The translations under genes were made by a program, and so were the position numbers. The notes beneath the pieces are model-generated. The model saw only the letters and a program-made list of their open reading frames with translations. It had not been told where the DNA came from and did no database searches. Of a DNA stretch of 64,000 nt, positions 52,832 through 63,741 are shown one piece after another (the first letter of the stretch is position 1; the number at the start of each line of letters is the position of its first letter). This DNA comes from JBCCGG01 sp039029395 (lineage in GTDB: Bacteria; Pseudomonadota; Alphaproteobacteria; Kiloniellales; JAKSDN01), in contig JBCCGG010000001.1 of the NCBI GenBank assembly GCA_039029395.1, positions 124,001 through 188,000 on the forward strand, read 5' to 3'.

Positions 52832-53902
52832 TCAGCTGCCGCCGTAGCGGTAGGGCGGGCCGGCTTCGGCCATGACCGCGGCGTACTGCTTGAAGATGTC
52901 GATGACCTTCTTGGTGCGCGGGCTGATCTGGGCGATCTCTTCCCAGAACTTCTGAGCCTCGTCCTCGACCGTCTTCCACTCGTCGATCGGGATTGATGTG
53001 AGCTGCAGCTTGGTGCCCTGGGTGCGCAGATGGGCCTCGCCGCCCCAGTACCAGTGCTGACGGTAATAGTGCGAGGAGTCCATGCAGAGACGGAACAGCT
53101 CTTGCAGGTGCGCCGGCAGGGCTTCCCACTTCTCGGAGTTGGCGAAGTAGGACCCGGCCCAGGCGCCGGAGATGTTGTTGGTCAGGAAGTAGTTGGTCAC
53201 GTCCGCCCAACCGACCGTGTAGTCCTCGGTGATGCCCGACCAGGCGATGCCGTCGAGCTCGCCGGTCTGCACCGCCACCTCAATGTCTTCCCACGGCAGG
53301 GTGACCGGGACCACGCCGAAGCGCGACAGGAACTTGCCGGCGGTCGGGAAGGTGAAGACCCGCTTGCCCTTCAGGTCTTCCAGGCTGCGGATTGGGTCGA
53401 CCGTGTTGAAGTGGCAGGGATCCCAGGCGCCGGCGCTAAGCCAGGTCACGCCTTCGATCTCGCCATAGGCCTCTTCCCAGATCTCCTTGAGGCCGTACTG
53501 GTGGAACAGCACCGGCACGTCGAGTGAGTAGCGCGTGGCGAAGGGGAAGTAGCCGCCGAACACCGAGATATCGACCGGGGCGGCGATCGAATCGTCGTCC
53601 GACTGCACCGCGTCGATCGTGCCCCGCTGCATGGCGCGGAACAGCTCGCCGGTCGGCACCAGCTGGTCGGCGTAGAACAGCTCGATCACCATTTCGCCGT
53701 TGGCGACCTTGTTGAAGGCATCGATCGACGGCTTGATCACGTGCTCGGCCAAAGCCGGGCCGGCATAGGTTTGCAGGCGCCACTTGATCTGGCTCTGGGC
53801 CTTGACGTAGGGCGCGCTGAGCGTCGTCGCGGCGACCGCGCCGGCGGACGCCGTGCCGGCCGTTTTGAGGAACTCGCGTTTATTCATTTTGCGTTTTGAC
53901 AT
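52832..53902 (-). CDS. TRAP transporter substrate-binding protein (DctP family)
   Basis: 356 residues. The N-terminus (M-N-K-R-E-F-L-K-T-A-G followed by alanine/glycine-rich hydrophobic residues to about 36) resembles a Tat signal with K-R in place of R-R. The mature part starts Q-I-K-W-R-L-Q-T-Y-A-G-P-A, and L-K-G-K-R-V-F-T-F-P-T-A-G and L-P-W-E-D-I-E-V-A-V-Q-T-G-E-L-D-G are DctP-family motifs, the first including the ligand-binding region usually R-x-P. The ligand, probably a carboxylate, is unknown. Last gene of a leftward TRAP operon. Confidence 0.9.
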   Translation of the reverse strand: MSKRKMNKREFLKTAGTASAGAVAATTLSAPYVKAQSQIKWRLQTYAGPALAEHVIKPSIDAFNKVANGEMVIELFYADQLVPTGELFRAMQRGTIDAVQSDDDSIAAPVDISVFGGYFPFATRYSLDVPVLFHQYGLKEIWEEAYGEIEGVTWLSAGAWDPCHFNTVDPIRSLEDLKGKRVFTFPTAGKFLSRFGVVPVTLPWEDIEVAVQTGELDGIAWSGITEDYTVGWADVTNYFLTNNISGAWAGSYFANSEKWEALPAHLQELFRLCMDSSHYYRQHWYWGGEAHLRTQGTKLQLTSIPIDEWKTVEDEAQKFWEEIAQISPRTKKVIDIFKQYAAVMAEAGPPYRYGGS

Positions 53903-53951
53903 GGCGGGGTAACTCCTTTCCTCCCATTTTGTGTTCGTTGCTTACGGTGGT

Positions 53952-55274
53952 TCACTTGCCATAGTGCCATTCGGGCAGCCACAGGGCGATCTCGGGGAAG
54001 ATCATCACCAGGGCGAGCCCGATCGTCATGACGAAGACGAAGGGGATGATCGAGCGGTAGATGTCGCCGAGCGTCACCTCCGGCGGCGCCATGGCGCGCA
54101 TCAGGAAGAGATTGTAGCCGAAAGGCGGCGTCATGTAGGCGATCTGGCAGGTGATGGTGTAGAGCACGCCGTACCAGATCAGGTCGAAGCCCAGCTCGCC
54201 GACCAGGGGCACGTAGAGCGGCGCCACGATCACCAGCATCGCCGTATCGTCCAGGAACATGCCCATGATGATGTAGGAGAGCTGCATCATGATGAGGATC
54301 TCCCACGGCCCCAAGCCCAGCTGGTCGACGAAGAAGGCCTCGATCGCCTTGACCGCGCCCAAACCGTCGAACACCGCGCCGAAGCACAAGGCGGCCATGA
54401 TGATCCACATGAACATGCAGCTGACGCCCAGCGTCTTGCGCACCGTGTCGTGGATCACCTTGAAGGTCAGCCGACCCTTGATCAGCGCGGCCAGGGTCGC
54501 GGCGACCGCGCCGACCGCCGAGCTTTCCACCAGGCTGGTAAAGCCCATGAGGAACAGGCCGGTCATGCAGAAGAAGATCAGCAGGGGCAGGATGCCGGCG
54601 CGCAGCAGGCGGAACTTCTCGCCCCAGCCTACATTGCGCTCCTCGGGCGGCAGGGCGGGGCCGAGCTCCGGCTGCAGTCGGCAGCGCACGTAGATGTAGA
54701 TCACGAAAAGCGTCGCCATGAGCAGGCCGGGCAGGGCGCCGGCGAGCCACAGCTGACCGACCGGCTGGCGCGCGATCATGCCGTAGAGCACCAGCACCAC
54801 GCTGGGCGGCACCAGAATTCCGAGCGAACTGCCGGCCTGGATCACGCCGGTCACCATGATCTTGTCGTAGCCCCGGCGCAGCAGCTCGGGGAGCGCAATG
54901 GTCGCGCCGATCGCCATGCCGGCGACGGAAAGCCCGTTCATCGCCGAGATCACCACCATCAGGCCGATCGTGCCGATCGCAAGACCGCCCTTCACCGGTC
55001 CGGCCCAGACGTGGAACATGCGGTAGAGGTCGTCGGCGATGCCCGATTCCGACAGCATGTAGCCCATGTAGACGAACAGCGGCAGGGTCAGCAGCGGGTA
55101 CCACTTCATCAGCTTGATGGCCGCGCTGAAGGCCATTTCCGATCCGCCGTCGCCCCACAACAGCAAGGCCGCGCCGGCGGCGACAAAGCCGATCGCGCCG
55201 AACACCCGCTGGCCGGTCAAAAGCAGCACCATCATGGTGCCGAACATGGTCAGGGCGATGAGCTCGTAACTCAT
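53952..55274 (-). CDS. TRAP transporter large permease (DctM family)
   Basis: 440 residues with about 12 hydrophobic segments, the transport channel. Family features: L-F-V-Y-M-G-Y-M-L-S-E-S-G-I-A-D-D-L, T-I-A-L-P-E-L-L-R-R-G-Y-D-K, G-S-L-G-I-L-V-P-P-S-V-V-L-V-L-Y-G, and near the C-terminus T-P-P-F-G-Y-N-L-F. It starts 22 bases after the small permease gene and ends 49 bases before the binding-protein gene. Confidence 0.93.
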   Translation of the reverse strand: MSYELIALTMFGTMMVLLLTGQRVFGAIGFVAAGAALLLWGDGGSEMAFSAAIKLMKWYPLLTLPLFVYMGYMLSESGIADDLYRMFHVWAGPVKGGLAIGTIGLMVVISAMNGLSVAGMAIGATIALPELLRRGYDKIMVTGVIQAGSSLGILVPPSVVLVLYGMIARQPVGQLWLAGALPGLLMATLFVIYIYVRCRLQPELGPALPPEERNVGWGEKFRLLRAGILPLLIFFCMTGLFLMGFTSLVESSAVGAVAATLAALIKGRLTFKVIHDTVRKTLGVSCMFMWIIMAALCFGAVFDGLGAVKAIEAFFVDQLGLGPWEILIMMQLSYIIMGMFLDDTAMLVIVAPLYVPLVGELGFDLIWYGVLYTITCQIAYMTPPFGYNLFLMRAMAPPEVTLGDIYRSIIPFVFVMTIGLALVMIFPEIALWLPEWHYGK

Positions 55275-55296
55275 GCCGGGGCGCTCTCGGGTTTGG

Positions 55297-55806
55297 TCAT
55301 GGTATGGGCTTGCCCCGGGCCTCGGCCAGGTTGCGGAAGAAGGTCGCGATCACCTGCAGCAGCATCAGCGCGATGCCGAAGCACATGACGATCTTGATCG
55401 GCGCCATGGGCGGCGCCCAGGAGGAATAGCTCTTCTCGCCATATTGCAGGGCATAGGAGGTGCTGGAGTATCCGCCATAGAGCAGCATCACCATGTAGAA
55501 GATCAGAAAGAGGATCGTGATCGAATCAATCACCGCCTTGGTGCGCGGCGACCAGCGGCTATAGAGCAGGTCCATGCGCACGTGGGAATCGATTTGCAGG
55601 GAATGGCCGCCGCCTAGCAGGAAGTAGGCGACCATAAAAAACTGGGCCATCTCCAAGGTCCAAAGGGACGGCGTGAAGAAGGTCTTGGAGATCGAGGAAT
55701 AGAGCAAAATCCCCATCATGGCGAAGATCATGTACATGGCCAGCAAGCCGACCTTGTGGTTGATCCCGTCCACCACGCGGATGTAGACGATGACGGCTTT
55801 CGGCAT
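55297..55806 (-). CDS. TRAP transporter small permease (DctQ family)
   Basis: 169 residues with four membrane segments; partner of the large permease. S-L-W-T-L-E-M-A-Q-F and H-S-L-Q-I-D-S-H-V-R-M-D-L-L-Y match the DctQ core (the H-V-R-V-D motif). First gene of the operon. A GC-rich palindrome (CCCGGTCG at 55845-55852, CGACCGGG at 55858-55865) lies 40 bases upstream and could be an operator or the terminator of the gene before it. Confidence 0.9.
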   Translation of the reverse strand: MPKAVIVYIRVVDGINHKVGLLAMYMIFAMMGILLYSSISKTFFTPSLWTLEMAQFFMVAYFLLGGGHSLQIDSHVRMDLLYSRWSPRTKAVIDSITILFLIFYMVMLLYGGYSSTSYALQYGEKSYSSWAPPMAPIKIVMCFGIALMLLQVIATFFRNLAEARGKPIP

Positions 55807-55944
55807 GCAACCTGCCCCGTTCGGCCCTGTTCTTCCCCTCTTTGCCCGGTCGCGGGACGACCGGGGCCGCTAGGTTAGACTCAAAAGGGGCGCTGGGTCG
55901 AGCATCAAACGAAATCAACGCAGTAGCAGCCGGGCTTTCGGCTT

Positions 55945-57135
55945 CTATCGACCCTGGGGTTGGTCCGCGCGAACCGCCGCGAAGAGCACGAAGGCGAGCA
56001 CCAGGAGCGCCTGCCACTTGGTCTGCCACAGGCCGTAGGCGGTGAGCGCCACCGCCAAGGCGGCCACGAAGAGGCCGAGCCCGCAAAGCTCGTCGACCTT
56101 GCCGGCGCGCCTCAGCGCCAGGATCAGCCAGCCGAGCAGCAGCCCGGCGATCGCGGCGCCCAGATAGCCCAGCTCCAGCAGGATCTGCAAAGCGCCGTTG
56201 TGGGGGTGGAGCGGGATGATCGAATCCTGATGGAACAGTGGCGCGGTTTCGAAGTTGGGCATGTTGCGCGCCGCGTCGAAGCCCCAGCCGAAGAGCGGCT
56301 GCTCTAGGATACGCTCGGCGGTAAAGCCCCAGATGAAGACCCGCTGGGCCGCGGTGCGCGGCAGCCATTCGGCTTCGTGCCAATCGGCGCCGGCCATCAG
56401 GCCGGCGATCAGCGGCGTCGCGAAGAGCGCCACGGCGAGCGCCAGCAGGGCGAGCGCCCGGGCCAGGCGCCGCTCGAGCAGGCCCAGCCCGACGACCGCC
56501 AGGCCGCCGGCCAGGCCCAGGATCGCGGCGTTGCTCTCGAAGCTCAGCAGCAGACCGAGAAGCAACAGGGGTACGGCCAGGGCCCAAGGGCCCAGCTGGC
56601 GCCGCCAGAGATCCGCCGCCACCGGCCAGACCAGCAGCGCCAACGCCGTGGCGCCCCGGTTGAAGCGGGAGAACTGCTCGTAGGCGTCGGCCGGCGGTCC
56701 CGAGCGCAGGTTGAACAGCGGCGTGCCGAGCAGGCGCTCCTCGAGCAGGAACAGCACGGCGATGGTCAGGCCACCGGCCAGCGCGCTGGCGACGGCGGCG
56801 CGCGCGTCCCCGTCCAGGCCCTGGGTCCGGGTCCAGAGGTAAAGCCCGGCGCCGTAGACCGCCGCCAGGCGCAACACCAGCACGATCGCCCGGCCCGGAT
56901 CGAAGGTCCACGCCGAGGCGACCGCCGCCCAGGCGAGCAGCAGGACGAGCAGGACGAGCGGCGTGCGCGGCAGGGCCGGCCAGCCGTCGCGCCGCCGCCA
57001 GTGCAGCGCCCCGGCCCAAAGCGCGGCGGCGAGCAAGGCCGGCACCGTGGCCGCCGGCGAGACGATCGCCAGCAACGGCAGCACCAGGGCAAGCGCGGCG
57101 AAGGGCGCGGCGGGCGAGATCAGGGCGGCGCCCAA
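55945..57135 (-). CDS. O-antigen ligase-family (WaaL/Wzy-like) membrane protein
   Basis: 396 residues with 10-12 predicted membrane helices. The family signature is G-W-G-F-D-A-A-R (about residue 270), with a periplasmic loop and the catalytic-type histidine in L-H-P-H-N-G-A-L-Q-I-L-L-E-L-G-Y-L-G (about 300-317). Such proteins join O-antigen chains to lipid A-core or polymerise repeat units at the periplasmic face. The start is a TTG that directly abuts the ABC-F stop, so the genes are probably coupled. No other O-antigen genes are in the window. Confidence 0.88.
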   Translation of the reverse strand: MGAALISPAAPFAALALVLPLLAIVSPAATVPALLAAALWAGALHWRRRDGWPALPRTPLVLLVLLLAWAAVASAWTFDPGRAIVLVLRLAAVYGAGLYLWTRTQGLDGDARAAVASALAGGLTIAVLFLLEERLLGTPLFNLRSGPPADAYEQFSRFNRGATALALLVWPVAADLWRRQLGPWALAVPLLLLGLLLSFESNAAILGLAGGLAVVGLGLLERRLARALALLALAVALFATPLIAGLMAGADWHEAEWLPRTAAQRVFIWGFTAERILEQPLFGWGFDAARNMPNFETAPLFHQDSIIPLHPHNGALQILLELGYLGAAIAGLLLGWLILALRRAGKVDELCGLGLFVAALAVALTAYGLWQTKWQALLVLAFVLFAAVRADQPQGR

Positions 57136-59019
<1,884 letters not shown>

Positions 59020-59238
59020 GGCGGCGGCGTGATAGCACGGGCGGGAAGGGCGGTGAAAGGGCTGGAAAGGGGCGACTTCTAAAGGTCGCGGCGAAGTCGT
59101 GGTGTCATGCCGACAAACCCGGTTTGGAAAGCACGTGTAAAGTGGTGTTAGCCGCCAAGCTGCCTCATCTTGAGGCCATGCGCCTGTGCGGGGTCGAGAA
59201 AAATCCCTTCAGTACCAATCGTTCGGTGTTAGGCCGCA

Positions 59239-59874
59239 CTAGGCTGCGGCCTTGCCTGCCTGCTCCATTGCCTCGAGCACCTCGTCCAAGGACCTGCGCG
59301 CGCCTTTCTGCAGGTATTCCATGGCATGCAAGGCGGCTTCGTGGGCCGCCTCGCTGGAGCCGGCGACGCAGTCCTCTATGACCCGGCAGAAATAGTCCGA
59401 CTGATGGCCGTCGACGAAGGTGTAGTGCACGCAGACGTTGGTCAGGCCGCCGCACAGCAGCAGCGTATCCACCTTCAGGCCGCGTAGCAGGATCTCGAAG
59501 TCCGTGCCGAAGAAGGCCGAGTAGCGCCGCTTCTTGATCAGATAGTCGTTCGGCCGGAAGCCCATCTCATCGACTGCAATCTCGGTCTTGGGGTTGTCTT
59601 CCAGGCAGTGAATATCCTCGTCGCCGTCCAGCTCCCGGCCGAAGTCGACCAGGTCCGGGCGGTGCACCTCCTGAATGAAGACGACCGGGATGTGATGCGC
59701 GCGGGCTTTGTCGATCGCGACACGGGCCTTGGCCATGCGCGCCGCGTAGCCCGGCATGTGGTCGATCGAGCGGACCGCGCTGTCGTCGCTGAAGGTGCCG
59801 GCTTGAATGTCGATCACGATCAAGGCCGCTCGGCCTTCGATCAGCTTGCGCTTGCGCGCCGATGGGTTCGCCAT
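59239..59874 (-). CDS. Cysteine hydrolase (isochorismatase-like)
   Basis: 211 residues from the ATG at 59874; the frame before it runs into non-family residues. The catalytic triad is aspartate in V-I-D-I-Q (about 22), lysine in K-K-R-R-Y-S-A-F-F-G-T (about 115), and cysteine in L-T-N-V-C-V-H-Y-T (about 152). The family removes amide or ester groups by a thioester mechanism (nicotinamidase, ureidoacrylate and isochorismate hydrolases). The substrate is unknown; the ureide-type branch is plausible. Divergent from the arylformamidase-like gene. Confidence 0.9.
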   Translation of the reverse strand: MANPSARKRKLIEGRAALIVIDIQAGTFSDDSAVRSIDHMPGYAARMAKARVAIDKARAHHIPVVFIQEVHRPDLVDFGRELDGDEDIHCLEDNPKTEIAVDEMGFRPNDYLIKKRRYSAFFGTDFEILLRGLKVDTLLLCGGLTNVCVHYTFVDGHQSDYFCRVIEDCVAGSSEAAHEAALHAMEYLQKGARRSLDEVLEAMEQAGKAAA

Positions 59875-60161
59875 GTCCGTCCTCCGCCCCGACGATGAAG
59901 CTGTCGCGCGGGCGAAGTCTAACAGGGCGGAGGCTTCGCTGCCACGCCGGGCCGCTTCAGCCAAAGCCACCATTGTGTCCCTCGACGAGGCACCGTTGAA
60001 CAGCGGATGCCCGGTCGTCACCAGGCCCGGCTCAGAACGGGGACGAATGGTCACAACAATTCGGTTCGCTGTCGACGAATGGAAGATGTTTGTGGGACGA
60101 TAGAAATGCAATCCTATTGAGTTCGTTCTACCTAATCATTGTCCGACAGTGGGGCGCGATC

Positions 60162-61028
60162 GTGGATAGAGATCAAAAGTGGTACGAGGATCAGTTCTGG
60201 CACTGGATGGATGTTTTGACCGTTGAAGAGACCTTTGACGAGAAGTGGAGAAGAATGAGCGCCGGGTACATTCCCCGTGCCCGAATGGAAAGAGACATAA
60301 AGTACGGCAACGGCGCAAACGAAGTATTCGACCTCTTTATCCCGGATGATGGGGAATCGGTCCCGGTGTTGATCTTCGTCCATGGCGGCTACTGGACATG
60401 GATGGATAAAGACACATACGCGTTTAGCCTTGAGCCGATCCGTTCGGCGGGCGCCCTGGTGGCGAGCGTCAACTACACGCTGTGCCCGCACAATACGATT
60501 TCGGGAATCGTGGATCAGGTCCGCCGTGCCTGTATCTTCATCTACGAGAATGTTGGCGCCTACAACGGAGATCAGAACAACATTCACATCACGGGGCATT
60601 CAGCCGGCGGCCACTTGACGGCGATGATGGCCGCGACCGACTGGCGTGAGCTCAATCCGGATCTACCGATTGATCTTCTCAAGTCGGCAATTCCCTCCAG
60701 TGGCCTGTTCGACATGAACAACATGCGTCTGACGCCGCAACTAAACGAGCATCTCAAGTTGGACCGCGAGGAAGCTGACGCGAACAGCCCGCTGTTTCTT
60801 GCGCCTGCCTATGACATGCCAATCTCTGTGGTTGTCGGCGCCGAGGAGACAGAGGGCTTCCTGCTTGAATCCAAGAACTTCTCCAAAGCCTGGTCGGACA
60901 GGGTTACGAACCTCCGCTATATGGAGGTCCCTCGCGTTCATCATTTCTCGCTTATCGAGAATATGCTGACTCCGGGAGACCCATTTACCTGTTTGCTGCT
61001 GGAACACCTGGGCCTTGACGGTCCCTAA
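60162..61028 (+). CDS. Alpha/beta hydrolase, arylformamidase-like
   Basis: About 288 residues from a GTG at 60162 (V-D-R-D-Q-K-W-Y-E-D); a TTG at 60090 in the same frame is an alternative. The oxyanion region is F-V-H-G-G-Y-W (about 70-76 from this start), the nucleophile elbow is G-H-S-A-G-G-H (about 145-151), and the catalytic histidine is in V-H-H-F-S-L-I. The set resembles KynB-like arylformamidases and related esterases. The gene is visibly lower in G+C than its neighbours, so recent arrival by transfer is possible. It lies head-to-head with the cysteine hydrolase gene, so the two may form one catabolic pair. Confidence 0.82.
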   Translation: MDRDQKWYEDQFWHWMDVLTVEETFDEKWRRMSAGYIPRARMERDIKYGNGANEVFDLFIPDDGESVPVLIFVHGGYWTWMDKDTYAFSLEPIRSAGALVASVNYTLCPHNTISGIVDQVRRACIFIYENVGAYNGDQNNIHITGHSAGGHLTAMMAATDWRELNPDLPIDLLKSAIPSSGLFDMNNMRLTPQLNEHLKLDREEADANSPLFLAPAYDMPISVVVGAEETEGFLLESKNFSKAWSDRVTNLRYMEVPRVHHFSLIENMLTPGDPFTCLLLEHLGLDGP

Positions 61029-61242
61029 GAGCCTTCACATATCCGCTCGATAACGGCGACCTCCTTCCCGGAGTCAGGGAGGTGAAGTCCTCCCGTCCCG
61101 GTTTCCATCGGCGATTATGCGCTGGCGACGGCAAGGCTGACGTCGCCGAAGGCGCAAACGAGCCCCATTGCCGACCCCCGGCAAAGCCGCTATAAGGCCG
61201 CCGCCTTTTGAAGAACCCCAAGACAGAAAGAGCGCGAGAGCC

Positions 61243-61665
61243 ATGGCCGTGACCCGTACCCTATCGATCATCAAGCCCGATGCCACCCGTCGCAACATTA
61301 CCGGCAAGATCAACGCCGAGCTTGAGGGCGCGGGCCTGCGCATCGTCGCCCAGAAGCGCCTCAAGCTCAGCCGCGACCAGGCCGAGGGCTTCTACGCGGT
61401 GCACAAGGAGCGGCCCTTCTACAAGGACCTCTGCGACTTCATGACCTCGGGCCCCGTGGTGGTCCAGGTGCTGGAAGGCGAGGGCGCGGTCGAGAAGAAC
61501 CGCGAGGTTATGGGCGCGACCAACCCGGCCGAGGCGGCGCCCGGCACGATCCGCGCCCAGTTCGCTGAGAACATCGAGGCCAATTCGGTGCACGGCTCGG
61601 ACTCGGCCGAGAACGCCGCGATCGAAATCGCGTTCTTCTTCACCGACGACGAGATCGTCGGCTGA
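61243..61665 (+). CDS. ndk: Nucleoside diphosphate kinase
   Basis: 140 residues from the ATG at 61243. Swaps phosphate between nucleoside di- and triphosphates through a phosphohistidine. N-terminal R-T-L-S-I-I-K-P-D-A-T and the catalytic histidine in E-A-N-S-V-H-G-S-D-S (about 117) are unmistakable. Housekeeping enzyme; a short GC-rich region with an ACCTCC/GGAGGT dyad (about 61050-61080) lies upstream. Confidence 0.97.
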   Translation: MAVTRTLSIIKPDATRRNITGKINAELEGAGLRIVAQKRLKLSRDQAEGFYAVHKERPFYKDLCDFMTSGPVVVQVLEGEGAVEKNREVMGATNPAEAAPGTIRAQFAENIEANSVHGSDSAENAAIEIAFFFTDDEIVG

Positions 61666-61740
61666 ACCAGCCAGTTTCTAGGATGTGATTGGGTGTCCCG
61701 GCCGCTGCGCCGGGGCCGGCCGTCTGGGCCTTGGGCGGCG

Positions 61741-61863
61741 TCAGACCAGGAAGATGCCCATCAGGACGAGCACGATGATGATCAGGATCAAGGACCACTT
61801 GATCAGGCCGCAGAAGTAGTGCCAGGTCGTTAGGTGTTCTTCCATCATCGGATCGTCGGCCAT
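61741..61863 (-). CDS. aa3-type cytochrome c oxidase subunit IV
   Basis: 40 residues. The polar N-terminus M-A-D-D-P-M-M-E-E-H-L-T-T-W-H-Y-F is followed by one membrane helix (I-L-I-I-I-V-L-V-L-M-G-I-F). This matches the bacterial aa3-type oxidase subunit IV family (PF07835), a single-helix subunit of the respiratory terminal oxidase; its main genes are elsewhere. It lies between ndk and purN. Confidence 0.85.
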   Translation of the reverse strand: MADDPMMEEHLTTWHYFCGLIKWSLILIIIVLVLMGIFLV

Positions 61864-61953
61864 CTTCGCCTCTCTCTCCCGGTCGATTGGGCCCCCCAGC
61901 GGGCGATTTCACGGTCTCTTTCTTAGCCGCTCCGCTCGGCGCCGGCAAGCCTT

Positions 61954-62613
61954 CTAGCGCGGCACCACAAGCCGCCCGCCGGCCAGCTCGTCGACCGCAT
62001 CGGGCTCGAGACGGGCCTGCTCGCCCTCGATCCTGACCCGGCCTTCGGCGACCAGCTTGAGGCAGCGCGGGTAGAGCGCGTGCTCGGCCTCGAGCACCCG
62101 GGCGGCCAGGCTCTCCGCGCTGTCGTCGGGCAGTACCGGCACCGCGGCCTGGCCCACGATCGGCCCCTGGTCGACCGCTTCGCGCACGAAGTGGACCGTG
62201 CAGCCGGCCAGCTTGACCCCGGCTTCTAGCGCCCGCGCGTGGGTCTCCAGCCCGGGAAAGGCCGGCAGCAGGGAGGGGTGGATGTTGAGCACCCGGTTCC
62301 ACCAGCGCGCCACGTAGCCGGCGGTCACGATGCGCATGAAGCCGGCCTGGCAGATCAGCTCGACCCCGGCCGCCTCTAGGCGCTCGGTCAACGCCGCCTC
62401 GAAAGCCGGCCGGTCGCCGCCGAAGTCGGTGTGGTCGACCACCGCGGTTTCGATGCCGGCCGCCTCGGCGCGCTTGAGGCCGCGGGCATTCGGCCGGTTG
62501 GACAGCACCAGGACCAGCTCGGCCGGATATCCGCGTTGTGCGGCCGCATCGATCAGGGCCTGAAGATTGGTGCCCCGCCCGGAGATCAGGGCGCCGACCT
62601 TCAGCTTGCCCAA
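61954..62613 (-). CDS. purN: Phosphoribosylglycinamide formyltransferase
   Basis: 219 residues. Third step of purine synthesis: formyl transfer from 10-formyltetrahydrofolate to GAR. Motifs: V-G-A-L-I-S-G-R-G-T-N-L-Q-A-L-I-D (about 6-22), N-I-H-P-S-L-L-P-A-F-P-G with the catalytic asparagine and histidine (about 111-122), and G-C-T-V-H-F-V followed by D-Q-G-P-I. The start is a TTG at 62613, 13 bases inside purM, since no ATG or GTG lies near the expected L-K-V-G-A-L-I-S. Confidence 0.95.
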   Translation of the reverse strand: MGKLKVGALISGRGTNLQALIDAAAQRGYPAELVLVLSNRPNARGLKRAEAAGIETAVVDHTDFGGDRPAFEAALTERLEAAGVELICQAGFMRIVTAGYVARWWNRVLNIHPSLLPAFPGLETHARALEAGVKLAGCTVHFVREAVDQGPIVGQAAVPVLPDDSAESLAARVLEAEHALYPRCLKLVAEGRVRIEGEQARLEPDAVDELAGGRLVVPR

Positions 62614-63689
62614 GGCAGCAGGTCCTGGCTGATCTTGATCTGGGCGCCGTCGCCTGCGCGCGGCGCGATGCGGCCGAGCCGGTGGACCCGCTCGCCGGCC
62701 TCGCTCAAGAGCGCGGTGAGCGCCGGGGCCGCCTCGGGCGAGACGACGACGGCCATGCCGATACCGCAGTTGAAGGTGCGCAGCATCTCCTCGCGCGCGA
62801 CGCCGCCTTGCTCGGCGAGCCAGGCGAAAAGCGCCTGCTCCGGCCAGGCGTTGGCGTCGATCTCGGCCTGGGTCGTCTCGGGCAGCACCCGGGGCAGGTT
62901 CTCTAGCAGGCCGCCGCCGGTGATGTGGGCGAAGGCCTTGACGCCGCCGGCTTTCAACGCCGCCAGGCAGGGCCGCACGTAGAGCCGGGTCGGCGCGAGC
63001 AGGGCCGTGGCCAGGCTCTCGTCGGGCGAAAAGGGCGCCGGCGCGCCGTAATCGAGGCCGAGATCGGCGACGATCTTGCGCACCAGGGAAAAGCCGTTGG
63101 AATGGAGCCCGTCGGACTCCAGGCCGAGCACGATGTCGCCTTCCGCCACCTGGTCGCCGGTCAGTACCTCGTCGCGTTCGACCGCGCCGACCGCGAAGCC
63201 GGCCAGGTCGTAGTCGCCGGGCGCGTAGAGGCCGGGCATCTCCGCAGTCTCTCCGCCGATCAGCGCGCAGCCGGCCTGGCGGCAGCCCTCGGCGATGCCG
63301 GCGATGACCTCGGCGGCCAGCGCCTCCTCCAGCTTGCCGATCGCGAAGTAGTCCAGGAAGAACAGGGGCTCGGCGCCCTGAACGATCAGATCGTTGACGC
63401 ACATGGCGACCAAGTCGATGCCCACCGTGTCGTGCTTGCCGGCGGCGATCGCGACCTTCAGCTTAGTGCCGACCCCGTCGGTGCCCGAGACCAGGATCGG
63501 GTCCCGGTAGCCCGCCGCCTTGAGGTCGAAGAGCGCGCCGAAACCGCCCAGCCCGCTTACCGTGCCGGGCCGCGCGGTCGCCTTGGCGAGCGGCTTGATC
63601 GTCTCGACCAGGCGGTTGCCCGCGGCGATATCCACACCGGCGCTCTTGTAGGTGCTGGGGACGGTAGTTATGGCGTCCTCTTGCGTCAT
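62601..63689 (-). CDS. purM: Phosphoribosylformylglycinamidine cyclo-ligase
   Basis: 362 residues from the ATG at 63689 (M-T-Q-E-D-A-I). Closes the imidazole ring of aminoimidazole ribotide with ATP. Motifs: S-G-T-D-G-V-G-T-K-L-K (about 68-78), G-G-E-T-A-E-M-P-G-L-Y (about 148-158), and H-I-T-G-G-G-L-L-E-N-L (about 260). Overlaps purN by 13 bases; both are co-transcribed. Divergent from the DUF2066 gene by 52 bases, which must hold both promoters. Confidence 0.96.
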   Translation of the reverse strand: MTQEDAITTVPSTYKSAGVDIAAGNRLVETIKPLAKATARPGTVSGLGGFGALFDLKAAGYRDPILVSGTDGVGTKLKVAIAAGKHDTVGIDLVAMCVNDLIVQGAEPLFFLDYFAIGKLEEALAAEVIAGIAEGCRQAGCALIGGETAEMPGLYAPGDYDLAGFAVGAVERDEVLTGDQVAEGDIVLGLESDGLHSNGFSLVRKIVADLGLDYGAPAPFSPDESLATALLAPTRLYVRPCLAALKAGGVKAFAHITGGGLLENLPRVLPETTQAEIDANAWPEQALFAWLAEQGGVAREEMLRTFNCGIGMAVVVSPEAAPALTALLSEAGERVHRLGRIAPRAGDGAQIKISQDLLPWAS

Positions 63690-63741
63690 GCAGTATGAAG
63701 TCGAGGTGGCGGCGAAGATACTTGATCCGGGACGCTTTGCA

